Source of the DNA: Platanthera guangdongensis
Taxonomy: Eukaryota > Streptophyta > Magnoliopsida > Asparagales > Orchidaceae
Length of the DNA: 64,000 nt
Direction of reading: 5' to 3'
NCBI GenBank assembly: GCA_039583875.1
Contig: CM077163.1
Span: 107,331,213-107,395,212 of the forward strand
Made by a program: the position numbers and the translations under genes. The notes beneath the pieces are model-generated. The model saw only the letters and a list, made by a program, of their open reading frames with translations, made no database searches and was not told where the DNA came from. Below are positions 33,352-43,887 of the stretch, in pieces. How positions within the stretch are numbered: the first letter of the stretch is position 1; each line of letters opens with the position of its first letter.

Positions 33352-34251
33352 AGGAAGTTTGCCAAACTTATGCAAGGGAAGTTTGAGATGAGCAGTATGG
33401 GTGAGCTCAAATTCTTCTTGGGACTCCAGGTATGACAAACTGATGAAGGCTTGTCCATATCACAGTCTAAGTTCACCAAGGAGTTAATTAAGAAATATGG
33501 TATGGAGTCATCCACTACCATGAGAACTCCTATGGGGACAAGTATGCCTTTAGGCAAAGATGATGCAGGAAAACCTGTAGATGAGTCTTTGTATAGAGGG
33601 ATAATTGGCTCCCTCCTATACTTAACTGCTAGTAGACCAGACATTATGTATGTAACATGTGTCTGTGCTAGGTACCAAGCAAGCCCAAAAGAATCTCATT
33701 ATACTGCTGTTAAAAGAATATTGAGATATCTTAAGGGCATACCTAATCTTGGTCTTTGGTACCCTAAGAATAGAGACTTTCTACGGACTGGTTTTTTAGA
33801 TGCAGACTTTGCAGGTTGCAAAGAAGATAGAAAGAGTACCACTGGTACATGCCAGTTTCTAGGTGGTAGATTGGTATCATGGAGTAGTAAGAAGCAGACT
33901 AGTGTGGCAATTTCCACTGCAGAGTCTGAGTATATTGCTGCAGGCAGTTGCTGTGCTCAGCTTCTATGGATTCAACATCAACTTGAAGACTATGGTCTCA
34001 AGGTAAGTAGAACTCCACTATTTTGTGATTCTACAAGTGCTATTTCTATTGCTAAAAACCCTGTATCATATAACAGAACAAAGCATATAGAAATTAGATT
34101 TCATTTTATTAGAGAACATGTTGAAAAAGAAGACATTTGTTTGGAATTTGTCATCACAAATAATCAAATTGCTGACATGTATACTAAACCACTAGATGAG
34201 ACTAAGTTATTTTTTTTCAAAATTGAATTAGGCATGTTAAACCTAGAGTAA
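33352..34251 (+). pseudogene. pol: RT end and RNase H, SIRE-type element
   Basis: After FEMSSMGELKFFLGLQ and a stop near 33433, the frame from 33451 holds ISQSKFTKELIKKYGM and SLYRGIIGSLLYLTASRPD. RNase H follows: GFLDADFAGCKEDRKSTTGT, AISTAESEYIAAGSCC, FCDSTSAISIAKNP and IADMYTKPL. The end at 34251 is the natural pol terminus. Confidence 0.9.
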
Positions 34252-34269
34252 CATAGTAATTCTGGCTAA

Positions 34270-34680
34270 GTAAGTCAATGTTGACATATAATAGTGTATG
34301 TCGACAGAAAAGAAAATCTGTGTCGACATATAGTAGTTTGTGTCGTCACTTAAGGTAAGTTGTGTCGACATAACAAAATAGTGCTGAGATAGTGGTGTCG
34401 ACACTCAGAGTTATGTGTCGACACATAGAAGTTCTATCATTTAGATAGTTGTGTCGAGACATACAGAAGTCTGTGTCGACACACATGTATTAGAGTCGAC
34501 TATTAAGAAGTCTATGTCAACACAATCTTAGAGTCGACTATTAAGAAGTTCTTGTCGACACATCGCATACTGTGTCGACGCATAGTATTGTCTGACTCTA
34601 TCGAGACATTAGAAGTCCGTGTCGACACAATCTCTACAGTGTCGACACATTAAGTATCTATTATCCCGCCTTTTGGTCTT
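34270..34680. repeat. Internal GTGTCGACAC palindrome array, SIRE-type element
   Basis: About 20 words of the GTGTCGACAC type (TGTGTCGACATA, GTGTCGACACTC, GTCGACACAT) between pol and the third ORF. They are the same words as in the LTR U3 but not a simple copy of the LTR: spacers differ. The array runs up to a TATA box at 34694. Confidence 0.85.
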
Positions 34681-34693
34681 CTGTGTTGACAAA

Positions 34694-34705
34694 CCTATAA
34701 ATAGG
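34694..34705 (+). promoter_or_regulatory. Putative internal promoter: TATA box before the third ORF
   Basis: CCTATAAATAGG, matching the LTR TATA box CCTATAAATAG, preceded by the same class of palindromes. The first ATG of the third ORF is 101 bp downstream (34806), after a pyrimidine-rich leader. Confidence 0.6.
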
Positions 34706-34805
34706 TCACAGAACAATTTTGTCGACTAAGCTCTCAACATTTTCGAGACCCAAACCTTGAGTCGACAAACCTTCATCTCTCTTCTCCTCAAATTTCTTGT
34801 CATCA

Positions 34806-35812
34806 ATGGTGCCAAAGTTGGATACCAACATCAACGAAGGCTGTGAGTTAGTTCGCAATGCTTTTGAGAGTGCGGCGACTGAGATTCGAGATGTAATAAC
34901 CCTAATCCAAGATAATGGTTTAGAATATCTAGTCTCCGAGCCTATAAAGATCTGGAAGACAGAAATTCTTGAATTCTATACAAAATCAACGTTGGATTCA
35001 ACTGGAAAGAAGATTAAGTCATCAATTCAAGGTAGTAAGGTGAAAATTACACAAAAGCGTCTAAGAAAAACACTTCAATTGCCCAGGACACAGGAAGATG
35101 ATGAAGTTACATCTTCAATGACCAAAGAAGCACTTCAATGGTGTGGCATGGATCCCACCACTAAGATTGAATCAGCCATACAAAGGAAAGGAATGAACTC
35201 ACAAGGAAAGTTCCTCTCAGAGATAATGGGCAAACTAATTCTCAGCAAACCATGTGGACATGATATGATCTCATCCTATATGTTCAGCTTGATGACCAGA
35301 GTCATATTCAGAATAAAAAATAACTGGTCTGCAGTAATCTTTGATAAGATCAAGGAAAGCCTGAAGAAACCTAATCAAGGTAGTATACTGAGTTTGTATC
35401 TGGCAATAAATATTCCTGAAGTGCTAAACCTTACCACTGGATCTAGAATAAATCACATGAGAAGGACGGATATGAAAAACTATCCAGGTGGGAAATATTC
35501 TTGATAAAAGATGGTCCTACACCACAGAAACAACCACTACTGCAAAAGAAAAAGACAACCCCCAGGAAACCTGAATCTTCTAGTGATTCAAAAGAACAAG
35601 TAATCTTCAGTTCAGATGAAGACCAACAAGAATCTACAAGGAAATCATCTGCTCCAAAAAATGTAGATGATAGTTAAATGCAGGGGGAGTATATATCAGA
35701 AAACACCATCCCACTACATCAAGTTCAGGATGTGCCTCCTCGAGGGGGAGCCAATGAACTTTCTCCAGTTCAACAAGAAGTCTTGCCTCCAGAAAGTGCT
35801 CCTGAGAAAGAG
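34806..35812 (+). pseudogene. Third ORF of the SIRE-type element, 5' part
   Basis: ATG at 34806 (MVPKLDTNINEGCELVRNAF). The stretch IWKTEILEFYTKSTL, then GSKVKITQKRLRKTLQLP, resembles the N-terminal block of plant transposon-associated proteins; this is a weak recognition. It is followed by ALQWCGMDPTT and a helical part ending near 35480. A frame change there leads into a Ser/Lys-rich tail, a TAA near 35657 and a Pro/Glu-rich part up to 35812, where the Tekay element is inserted. No signal peptide or membrane segment is seen, so it does not look like an envelope gene. Confidence 0.65.
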
Positions 35813-35817
35813 CAAGC
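35813..35817. repeat. Target-site duplication caagc, left copy
   Basis: Matches 54129-54133. The codons E-Q-A of the third ORF run across the duplication into the right side. Confidence 0.95.
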
Positions 35818-37049
35818 TGTAACACCCCCGATTTTTCTGCGATTATTTAATTTTCATTGGGCGTTACGTTGATGCATTTCCGGCAGGTGCCGTTTGTTAG
35901 TGTGTGGTCTTAGCTCTTTAGGTTCCTTGTGTGGATTGTTGGTAGCCTTTTTGGCATGATCCCCTAGCAAGCCAGGTCTGTTTTGGTGACCGGTGAGGCC
36001 TCTCGGGGGATGCTTGTGTTTTGGCTTCGGGTAGTGATAACCCGAGTTTTGTTCGTCGAAAGTTGATTTCGACTTCGCTGTTGCGTTCGTAGCGTGGGTA
36101 TTTAGCTATGGTGTGACTTTCGTCGGATTCCGAGGTGGTTCAGTTTTCGTGTCGTTTTGATGTGTTAATAATAATGGATGTAATGATTAATTAATTTATA
36201 AAGTTTGAAATGAATCGCTTTTAGGTGGCAGTTAGGCTGAATAGGCGTGTCCATGTATATGTATTTATAGCCTTAAGAAATAAATGAGACTATTCATTAT
36301 CTCCTTCTGTGGGAGAGAAACCGCTGCCTGTTCGAGAGGAAGTAAAAAACCGCCAACCCTACTACCCTTCAGACGCTGATTCTGGGAGCGTTAGTGGACG
36401 TAATTCGATTCTGAAAGCGGATTTGGAGTGCTCTCGCCTAGACCTTCATTCCTACGGTAAGGGATTCAATTTTTATTGTGTTTCTAGGGGTCTTGGAATT
36501 TATGGTTTGATCTTTCTCCGCCATTAAAACCCTAGATCCTGTTTAGGTGCTGTTACGGCTGGAGCCGAGAGAGAGAGGAAGGGTTGTGCAAGTTAAATCG
36601 TTGGTATTTGAGGCAAGTGGTGCTCCTACCCTTGCCAAGTTTTCTTCTCCTTTTCATGGTCATATTTGCTATAATTTTTCCCGTTTCCTGAGATTGATAT
36701 TTTACTCTGTTTTTCCGTCAAAAAGCATGTGAATCTTAAACCATTATGCTCCTTTATGTTTCTTTTTGCATTTTCTCAAGTTCTGGAACTCAAGTTTTCG
36801 GCTGGGTTGTTGTAGTCTTGTTTGTTTTTATCAAATTATTCCCTGTTAATCATTAAAATTGTTCCCTGTTAGTCATTCAAATTGTTCCCTGTTAATCTCG
36901 GTTGGGGTAGAAATTAGCCTATCAGCCCTAGATTTAGTAGCAGTGGGCTTTCCTACTTATATTACGAGTAATAGAATTAGATTAGGCTAAGAAGATTGGA
37001 CGGAAACGAAGTTGGAAGTGCAGGATTTTCTGTGCACTCAATGCAGACA

Positions 37050-37555
37050 GATCGACGGAAATCGTCGATCTGGGTTCAACGATTATCGTCCAGCTGAGCT
37101 CGATGATGTGCCTCAGTTCTGGGTCCGACGGAAATCATCGAAGGAGTTTGACGATTCTCCCATGGCCAGTGTTCGGCGTAAGGAAAATCGTCGAACGGCG
37201 TTCGACGATTTCTCCCGTGACCTTTGTTCAATGAAAGGAAAATTGTCGAATGGCATTCGACGATATTTCCCGTGGCCTGTATTAGATGTTTTCCTATGGC
37301 CTGCGTTTAACGCAAAATCGTCGAACGGAGTTCGACGATTTCCTGTGGCCTGCGGTTAAGGAAAATCGTCGAACGGCGTTCAACGACTTTTCCCGTGACC
37401 TGTGATCGACGAAAGGCAAATCGTCAAACGGAGTTCGACGATTTCCCGTGTCCTGTGATTCGACGAAAATCATCGAGTTGCGTTCGACGATTTTCCTGAG
37501 TTCGACGATATTTCCCGCGCTCGACGAAAATCGTCGAGCTGCGTTCGACGATTCC
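37050..37555. repeat. Array of TCGTCGA hairpins in the Tekay copy 2 LTR
   Basis: Repeated foldbacks of the form AAATCGTCGAAC-GGC-GTTCGACGATTT. The clearest has perfect 12-bp arms at 37185-37196 and 37200-37211. Units of about 50-65 bp are separated by CCCGTGGCCTGTG-like spacers. The other LTR has the same array at 52288-52795. Confidence 0.85.
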
Positions 37556-37989
37556 TGTAGGCTGAGTTTTTTTTTCTTTTCAGGTACCTTTTTCCCGAGT
37601 GATTACCTCCTAGGGGGGGATGTCTTGTCGGCCTTTCGTTCTTCCTTTGTTTTGAGGTCTGAATCGTGGGTTATGGAAGGTCGTGGTATTTTGACGCTCT
37701 AAAGGAGCAGGATGTTTTGTGTGCGAGCCGTGACCGCCACTTTTTTTATCCCAGGTACAGGCTGGGTATTGCTGTGCCGCCACCCTTTTAATCCCAGGTA
37801 CGGGCTGGGTTTGTGGTGGTTTTATGCTGACAGAGAAATTTTATTTTTGTTGGAACTGTTTTGTTTGGGTGACTGTTTTTGGTCACCAACTCAGGTCCAT
37901 GACGATTTACTACTGAAATTCCTCACAAATTAGGATTGTTAGGTGTTTCTTCCTTGTAGAATGCAACATATTGTGGCAAGTTTTCTTGT

Positions 37990-37994
37990 CTTTT
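37990..37994. repeat. Target-site duplication ctttt, left copy
   Basis: Matches 44680-44684; lies in the TTTTCTTGTCTTTT stretch of the Tekay LTR. Confidence 0.93.
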
Positions 37995-38357
37995 TGTTAA
38001 AAACCGAATAGAAAACAAACCCAAATGGTTTTAACTGAAACTTTATTATCCGAAAAAGGTATCTATTACAAAGGTATGCCCTCCCTTATATAGAATGGAG
38101 GAGAGATGAGAGAATACAAATAAGAGATGTGAGACTAAAAATTTACAGGACTAAGCGGACTATACAAAACAAACCGCACAAGCCGCGCGGTTAGACAGAA
38201 GGGCTAACCGCACGGCTACCACCAGAGAGAAAGAGAGATTGCCAGGGTAGACCGCCAGACCGCCCGGTCTCCAAGCCGGCTGAGACAAACCGCCAGACCG
38301 CGCGGTCTTCAACCAGCCAAGACAGACCGCCAGACCGCCCAGTCATCAACTTCAACA
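37995..38357 (-). repeat. Small Copia 3' LTR
   Basis: TGTTAAAAACCG to CAACTTCAACA. The minus-strand TATA (CTATATAAG) is at 38085-38093. The region 38175-38343 upstream of it is dense in ACCGCCAGACCGCGCGGTCT-like words. Confidence 0.95.
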
Positions 38358-38375
38358 CTCCCCCTCAAGCTGGAG
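38358..38375 (-). other. Polypurine tract of the small Copia element
   Basis: The minus strand reads CCAGCTTGAGGGGGAG directly before the LTR TGTTGAAG; the TGA is also the pol stop region. Confidence 0.7.
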
Positions 38376-38695
38376 CATATATATCGATCATGGCCAGCTT
38401 GTCGCAGATGTGGAAAAAGGAAGCGGACACCGGCTTGGTGAAGACATCTGCCAACTCGTTGTCGGAAGTGACAAATGGAGTGCAAATCTGTTTCTTCAAT
38501 ATTTCTTCCCGAATAAAATGACATTCGACTTGTATGTGTTTTGTTCTCTCATGAAAGACCGGATTCTTGGAAAAGTATACCGCGGCCTTATTGTCACAGA
38601 ACATAGGAAGAGGATAGTTGTAAACCTCTCCTAAGTCAAGCATGAGAGCCCGCAACCACTTCAACTCACATGTAGTCGATTCCATTGTAACACCC
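38365..38695 (-). pseudogene. pol: RNase H C-terminal part, small Copia element
   Basis: Reads CELKWLRALMLDLGEVYN, then FCDNKAAVYFSKNPVFHERT, CHFIREEILKKQICTPFVTS and NELADVFTKPVSASFF. This is the end of Copia RNase H. It continues the block at 41010-41269 across the solo LTR: the latter ends EAEYRSMA and this one begins STTCELKW. Confidence 0.9.
38691..38695. repeat. Target-site duplication tccat of the solo LTR, left copy
   Basis: Compared with gccat at 40989-40993, four of five bases match. The RNase H frame is continuous if one copy is removed. Confidence 0.7.
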
Positions 38696-40988
38696 CCTAT
38701 CCGTCGCATAGTATATAGCAGTAGATCCGGCCGGGGCCCGACACCATATACCACAGACAGACCGGGTGGTTACGTATGGAAACCATCCAACCAATCTCAA
38801 CGACCTACACAGTGCATTCTAGCGGAAGCAGTTTATAAGAGTTGTAAGCAAGAACCCAGCATAGGAGCATGAATGTCCACTAATACCAAAAGGAATGTTA
38901 TACAAAAATACCCAAAATCGGCCTTAAGGCCTTACAAAGTGTTTCACTTGAAAATTACATGTTTTACAAACCACGACACGCAGGCCGGTCATACATGAAT
39001 AAAGCAGTAAACACTTCTACTTGGGCCTTCGAGGGCCAGCTTCGCAAAAAGGGCTTTAGCCCGCTATTGACCGCTTGGTCCAGCTGCACCTGCAAGCAAC
39101 AATCCACCATACGGTGGCAAAACAAGGCAACGGTCAGCAATGCTGACCAAATTATAACGATCCCGCCCCCAACTCGGGGCGGCGATGCTCCTTCCCTGCA
39201 TTTCATTAGCATAAGCGAGCAATGCATATATCCATAGCCATTTTATCACAGACGTTGGCTCGCACGGCCACACGCCCCGTGCACTCAGGGCACATTCTCG
39301 GTGAACCGGTCAATGTCACGTCAATTAAAGCCATTAACATTCCGGACTCACCACCGCCACTTAGACGGCCATACCTATGAGCAATTTGTCTTCCTGGCCT
39401 GGGTCACGTCAATTTAAGCCATTGACCGCCGAAGACTCACATCTATGCCAACGGCGAGTGCCATGTAACTTTAGGTCTCTCTAACCCGAACGACATAGAG
39501 CGGGTATGGTTCCATCTAACCCGTGCTCACATCGCAACGACAATTTAAGCCATTTGCGCGGGTCAAACTTTCACCGAGTCCCATTCTACCGCAAATCACA
39601 TAACCACGTTATGTTCAAGTTGGCTCTCAGGCCACCAAGTTGGCAAGATCTCGTATCCGCCCAGTTTTCTGGGTGCACCTTTGGGTTAGTCCCCAAGGCT
39701 CCCTGCTGCAATCTACCGCGTAGAAAACCCGAAAAACACCCAATAGCACGGAGTCTTCTCCGGCCTTATGCAATGCAACATCACCGATCCGGACTAACAT
39801 GTCCGGGTAGGCTTCAACCAAAATGCCTACGTCCGTTCTCGCATACGGACTCTAAACAACGGGGACTTTACATATCTACCCGAAGGAACGCCTCCAACTC
39901 TCCGCAAACTCGCGAGAGCGGGCTTCCTATGCTAAGAAAAGGAGCGATTCATGCTCAAGATGAGGATCGTTACCCTTGAGTTCCTCTTTGGCGCCATCGA
40001 AAAGTAATCGGATAGAATTCACCGCACTTGCGTTGCCTCCGTGGATCCGGAGTCGGCTTGCGATTCGGAGCTCCGAAGCTCCTCCAATGGCGGATCTAGC
40101 TCTTCTTCCTCAAATGGCTTTCCTCTTTCTCCAAGGGTTTGGAGAGATGATCAAGTGAAGAAAAATGATGGATTTCAACTCAACTCCCGGGTATATCCTC
40201 TCAGGAACAACCCCCAGCCGTTGGATCTTCAATCAAGGAAACGAACGGCTTTGATTCGGGGCTGAAATGCCCAATCTGGACCGAACACGGCCTGGCACAC
40301 GCCCGTGTCCAGGGCCGTGTGCCGCATTCGCCGTCAAAATGAATCTCCTGGACCCTCACACGGGTATCGAACACGCCGTGTTCGAGCTGACACGCCCGTG
40401 TTCCAGCTGACACGGCCGTGTAGCCGGCCGTGTACCCCATGATTTTTCCCCCGTTTTCAACCCGAGCACTGCACGGTCCTAGGACACGCCCGTGTCCTTA
40501 CCCGTGTCACATTGACACGCCTGGACCCCAGGCCGTGTACACGGGACATTTCGTCGAGGGGAGAACGACGACTGGATGACACGGCCTTGGACACGCCCGT
40601 GTCCTAGGCCGTGTGCCTTGTCTCGACGATCGTCGAGTGAATCTCGACGACTTTCCCGGGACGATCGTCGACACGGGTCGACACGCCCGGCGACACACCC
40701 GTGCCGCGGGCCGTGTGCCCATTCTCGACGAAACATCGAGAATAACTCGACGATTTCACGGCTAAGTGTCGACACGGGTCGACACGCCCTGCGACACGCC
40801 CGTGTCGCAGGCCGTGTGCACACTCTCGACGAATCGTCGAGTATAACTCGACGACTTCGCGGCTAAGTGCCGACACGCGCTTGACACGCCCTGGGACACG
40901 CCCGTGTCCCAGGCCGTGTGCCTTCAGCCAGAAACCAAAACTGGCCCAAAACGTCCCCCTTTGCTCCTTTGAGTTTCGGGGCGTTACA
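38696..40988 (-). mobile_element. Solo LTR of a Gypsy-like element
   Basis: 2293 bp from TGTAACACCCCC to GGGGCGTTACA, inserted in the RNase H of the small Copia element with an imperfect 5-bp TSD. There is no internal region, primer site or polypurine tract, as expected after LTR-LTR recombination. Both termini resemble Tekay LTR ends. On the minus strand a palindrome cluster (40284-40920) is followed by a TATA-like GATATAC (about 40192-40198) and a leader-like stretch, which suggests minus orientation. Confidence 0.8.
40284..40920. repeat. Palindrome cluster in the solo LTR
   Basis: CACACGCCCGTGTCC and GGCCGTGTG words alternate with TCGACGAATCGTCGA and ACTCGACGACTT foldbacks in units of about 100-110 bp (clear at about 40590-40920). 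The same two classes of word occur in the Athila U3 cluster, although these LTRs are otherwise unrelated. Confidence 0.8.
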
Positions 40989-40993
40989 GCCAT
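40989..40993. repeat. Target-site duplication gccat of the solo LTR, right copy
   Basis: Matches tccat (38691-38695) at four of five bases. Confidence 0.65.
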
Positions 40994-41009
40994 GCTGCGA
41001 TATTCCGCC

Positions 41010-41269
41010 TCTGCACTAGACCTGGAAATTACAGACTGTTTCTTGCTCTTCCAACTCACAAGATTGCCTCCAACAAACGTGCAGAAACCTGATGTCGATT
41101 TACGGTCCCCTTTGTCATCCGCATAGCTTGAATCAGAGTAAGCTTCAACCCTTAGGTGACCATTCTTCTGAAATAGGAGTCCTTTCCCTGGAGCAGCTTT
41201 AATATACTCTAATATCCTCAGAGCAGATTGTAGATGACACTCCCTCGGAGCTTGCATGAACTGGCTCAC
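41010..41269 (-). pseudogene. pol: RNase H N-terminal part, small Copia element
   Basis: SQFMQAPRECHLQSALRILE, then YSDSSYADDKGDRKSTSGFC and SRSSAEAEYRSMA. The frame enters the solo LTR after this point, which adds unrelated residues. A one-base loss near 41295 separates it from the RT frame. Confidence 0.9.
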
Positions 41270-41301
41270 CTTGCCAATAGTATAAGAGATGTCGGGTCTG
41301 G

Positions 41302-42143
41302 TTACTGTAGATATATGTGCTTGCCCACCAGACCCCGGTATCTCGTAAGATCGGAGAGAAGAGGCGAGTCATCTGTCCAAGTTTTGTCTTCTCCAGCAGC
41401 CATAGGACAACGTGCGGGTTTAGCACCAGTCAGTCCTGCCTCCTTTAAAAGATCAAGAGCATACTTCCGTTGGGAAAGGACCATGGAGTTGGGCTTTCTA
41501 GAGATTTCAATCCCCAGAAAGTATTTCGGGGAGCCCATATCTTTTGTGACCAGATGTTGACGAAGGTGTTTCTTGGTCATCAATACCCCATCCTGGTCAT
41601 CGCCAGTAAGAAGAATGTCATCAACATAAACCGTAATAACAACAAGACCAGAGGCGATTTTTCGAACAAACAAGGAGTGATCTGCCGAGCTTCTTGTAAA
41701 ACCAATGGCCGCAACAATGCCACTGAACTTTTCAAACCAGGCACGAGGACTCTGCTCTAGGCCATAGTTAGCCTTCTTTAGCCGGCATACCCGTGTCTCC
41801 CCCTAAGCAACATACCCAGGAGGTTACTCCATGTAAACATCTACTTGCAGATCACAATAGCGGAAGGCATTCTTAACATCTAGCTGCGAGATGGGCCAAT
41901 CCATGTTGACAGCCACAGAGAGAAGAACCCTAATAGTGCTGAGACGAGCCACTGGAGAGAAAGTGTCAAAGTAATCAATGCCATAAGTTTGGGTAAAACC
42001 CTTGGAAATCAGGCGAGCCTTATAACGATCCACACTGCCATCCGGGAGAAACTTCACCACGAAGACCAAGAGACAACCAACAACATCTGTGCCGAAAGGA
42101 GGAGGAACAAGGGTCCAGGTACCCCGTTCAGTGAGAGTAGCAA
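41302..42143 (-). pseudogene. pol: Reverse transcriptase, small Copia element
   Basis: Two main frames (41824-42069 and 41302-41673) cover Copia [30 protein letters not shown], and catalytic VYVDDILLTGDD, then LSQRKYALDLLKEAGLTGAK. Visible breaks are a TAG just after VAMDE near 42143, a TAA near 41829 and a TAG near 41805. Few lesions suggest a fairly recent insertion. Confidence 0.9.
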
Positions 42144-42144
42144 T

Positions 42145-43887
42145 CTACTCATCCATGGCAACTTTCCAATGAGGAATAGTAAGGGCCTCCTGGTAGGAAC
42201 GGGGGGTGGCAGTGGCCGAGATAGCCAGTGCAAAAGCTCGGCGAGAAGGGGTAAGACGATCGTAGGAGACAACTGCAGCAAGCGGGTGTTGGGTATATGC
42301 TCGAACCCCTTTGCGAAGAGCAATCGGGAGATCCAGGTCAGCAGGTGCCTCAGTATCCGGAGTATCCGTGGTGGAGAGAGCTGGCCCGGGAGTAGAGAGA
42401 GATGGCAGCGGAGTGGAGGGAGAAAGCGGAGTAGAGGGTGGAGATGATGGGGATGGGGAAGATGGTGGAGTGGGTGGAGATGGAGGAACATCAGTGGGAG
42501 CAGAGGGAATGGATGGGTTGGTATGAGAAGCAGGATCAGGAGGAGGAGAGGAGGAAGCGGGAGAGAAGTAAGATGCATTGGCAAAGAAGGTGACATCCGC
42601 AGAGACAAATTGCTTGCGGGTAACGGGGTCAAAGCAACAATAACCTTTCTGAGTGGGAGAGTACCGCAGAAAGACACATTTAGTGGCACGTGGTGAGAGT
42701 TTATCACGGGTGGCAGCGGGAGAGTGCACAAAGGAGGTGCACCCAAAGATGTGCAGAGGAAGAGGAAAGGGATCCTTGTCCAGATAAAGAATGGAGAAGG
42801 GGGTAGCACCGTGGAGAACTGTGGAGGGAAGGCGATTGATGAGATAGCAGGAGAGGAGGACAGCATAGCCCCAATAGGAGCGAGGAACATGCATTTGAGT
42901 CATCATAGTGCGAGCAACATCAAGGAGGTGACGGTTTTTGCGTTCCGCCACCCCATTTTGTTGTGAGGTGTAGACACAGCTTGTTTGACGAATAACACCA
43001 TGGTGAATACAAAAGGAGGAGAAGTCTTGGCTAAGATACTCCTTAGCATTGTCAGAACGAAGGATTTTAATAGACGTATCAAACTGAGTCTTAACCATAG
43101 AATAAAATGAGGTCCAAACAGAGAACATCTCGGAGCGATCTTTGAGAAGATACACCCACGTACATCGAGAGAAATCATCAATGAAGGTGACAAAATATGA
43201 ACTACCCCGACCGATGGTAAGGTTAGGAGCGGGACCCCATATGTCAGAGTGAACGTGGTCGAATGGACGGGAAGAGCCCCGACTTTGCGTTGGTGGGAAG
43301 GATGAGCGGTGATGTTTGCCAAGTTGACATGCCTCACAGTGTAGAGGAGGATGATGAGGAGGGAGGTGCGGCAGGAGCTGGCGTAGAATTCCGGGAGGAG
43401 CATGTCCAAGGCGAAGATGCCATTGTAGAAGATCTGTAGAGGAGGAGGAGAAGGCGGATAGAGCAGAAATGTTGTCGAGGAAGTAGAGGCCACCACTCTC
43501 AGTCCCGGTAGCAATCGTCCGTTGGGAGTCAGGATCCTGAAAAGCACCAGAGGTAGGGGTGAATATGACAGAACACCGTAGTTGCTTGCATAAAGAAGTC
43601 ACCGATAATAAATTGCACGGAAACTTGGTCACATAGAGGGTATCAGCCAGGCAGAGAGATGGAGTGACTTGAACCATGCCCGTCCCATGGATCAGGGAGG
43701 GAGATCCATCAGCAACAATGACCGGGGGCAACTTAGCATGTGTTTCAAGAAGAGAGAAACATTGAGGATTTCCTGTCATATGATTTGTTTTACCAGAGTC
43801 GATTAGCCATCTTCCGCGAGTAACAACGTGAGCACTACAAGAAGAGGTGACCACGGAGGCGGACAGGCTGGAGGAGGGGAAAGCCAT
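42145..43887 (-). CDS. pol: Protease and integrase frame, small Copia element
   Basis: 580-codon open frame from ATG 43887. Protease motif WLIDSGKTNHMTG is near residue 28, right at the N terminus, with no Gag before it. Pre-integrase: LLQWHLRLGHAPPG, then CEACQLGKHHRSSF. Integrase core: HSDIWGPAPNLT, KILRSDNAKEYLS and SQQNGVAERKNRHLLDVART. It ends in a Pro/Ser-rich linker and TIPHWKVAMDE with TAG where RT should follow. An Ala-to-Lys change in the DSGA motif (DSGK) is unusual and may affect the protease. Confidence 0.88.
   Translation of the reverse strand: MAFPSSSLSASVVTSSCSAHVVTRGRWLIDSGKTNHMTGNPQCFSLLETHAKLPPVIVADGSPSLIHGTGMVQVTPSLCLADTLYVTKFPCNLLSVTSLCKQLRCSVIFTPTSGAFQDPDSQRTIATGTESGGLYFLDNISALSAFSSSSTDLLQWHLRLGHAPPGILRQLLPHLPPHHPPLHCEACQLGKHHRSSFPPTQSRGSSRPFDHVHSDIWGPAPNLTIGRGSSYFVTFIDDFSRCTWVYLLKDRSEMFSVWTSFYSMVKTQFDTSIKILRSDNAKEYLSQDFSSFCIHHGVIRQTSCVYTSQQNGVAERKNRHLLDVARTMMTQMHVPRSYWGYAVLLSCYLINRLPSTVLHGATPFSILYLDKDPFPLPLHIFGCTSFVHSPAATRDKLSPRATKCVFLRYSPTQKGYCCFDPVTRKQFVSADVTFFANASYFSPASSSPPPDPASHTNPSIPSAPTDVPPSPPTPPSSPSPSSPPSTPLSPSTPLPSLSTPGPALSTTDTPDTEAPADLDLPIALRKGVRAYTQHPLAAVVSYDRLTPSRRAFALAISATATPRSYQEALTIPHWKVAMDE

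Larger units (their letters stand above)
35818..37994 (+). repeat. Tekay copy 2, 5' LTR, first part
   Basis: TGTAACACCCCCGATTTTTC to the Copia insertion point. Matches 51056 onward. Contains the TCGTCGAAC hairpin array (37050-37555). Open frames here are not conserved domains. Confidence 0.93.

Noticed and set aside
34806..35504. Third ORF as a retroviral envelope gene
   Set aside because: No signal peptide, membrane segment or cleavage-site pattern is visible in either half.
38696..40988. DNA transposon with terminal inverted repeats TGTAAC/GTTACA
   Set aside because: Only the first bases are inverted, as in any TG...CA LTR with GTAACGCCCC-type ends. Size, 5-bp duplication and promoter-like content fit a solo LTR better.
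42054..43547. Long second-frame ORFs (278 and 214 codons) overlapping the small Copia pol
   Set aside because: Shadow frames of the protease-integrase frame, which holds all recognisable motifs.
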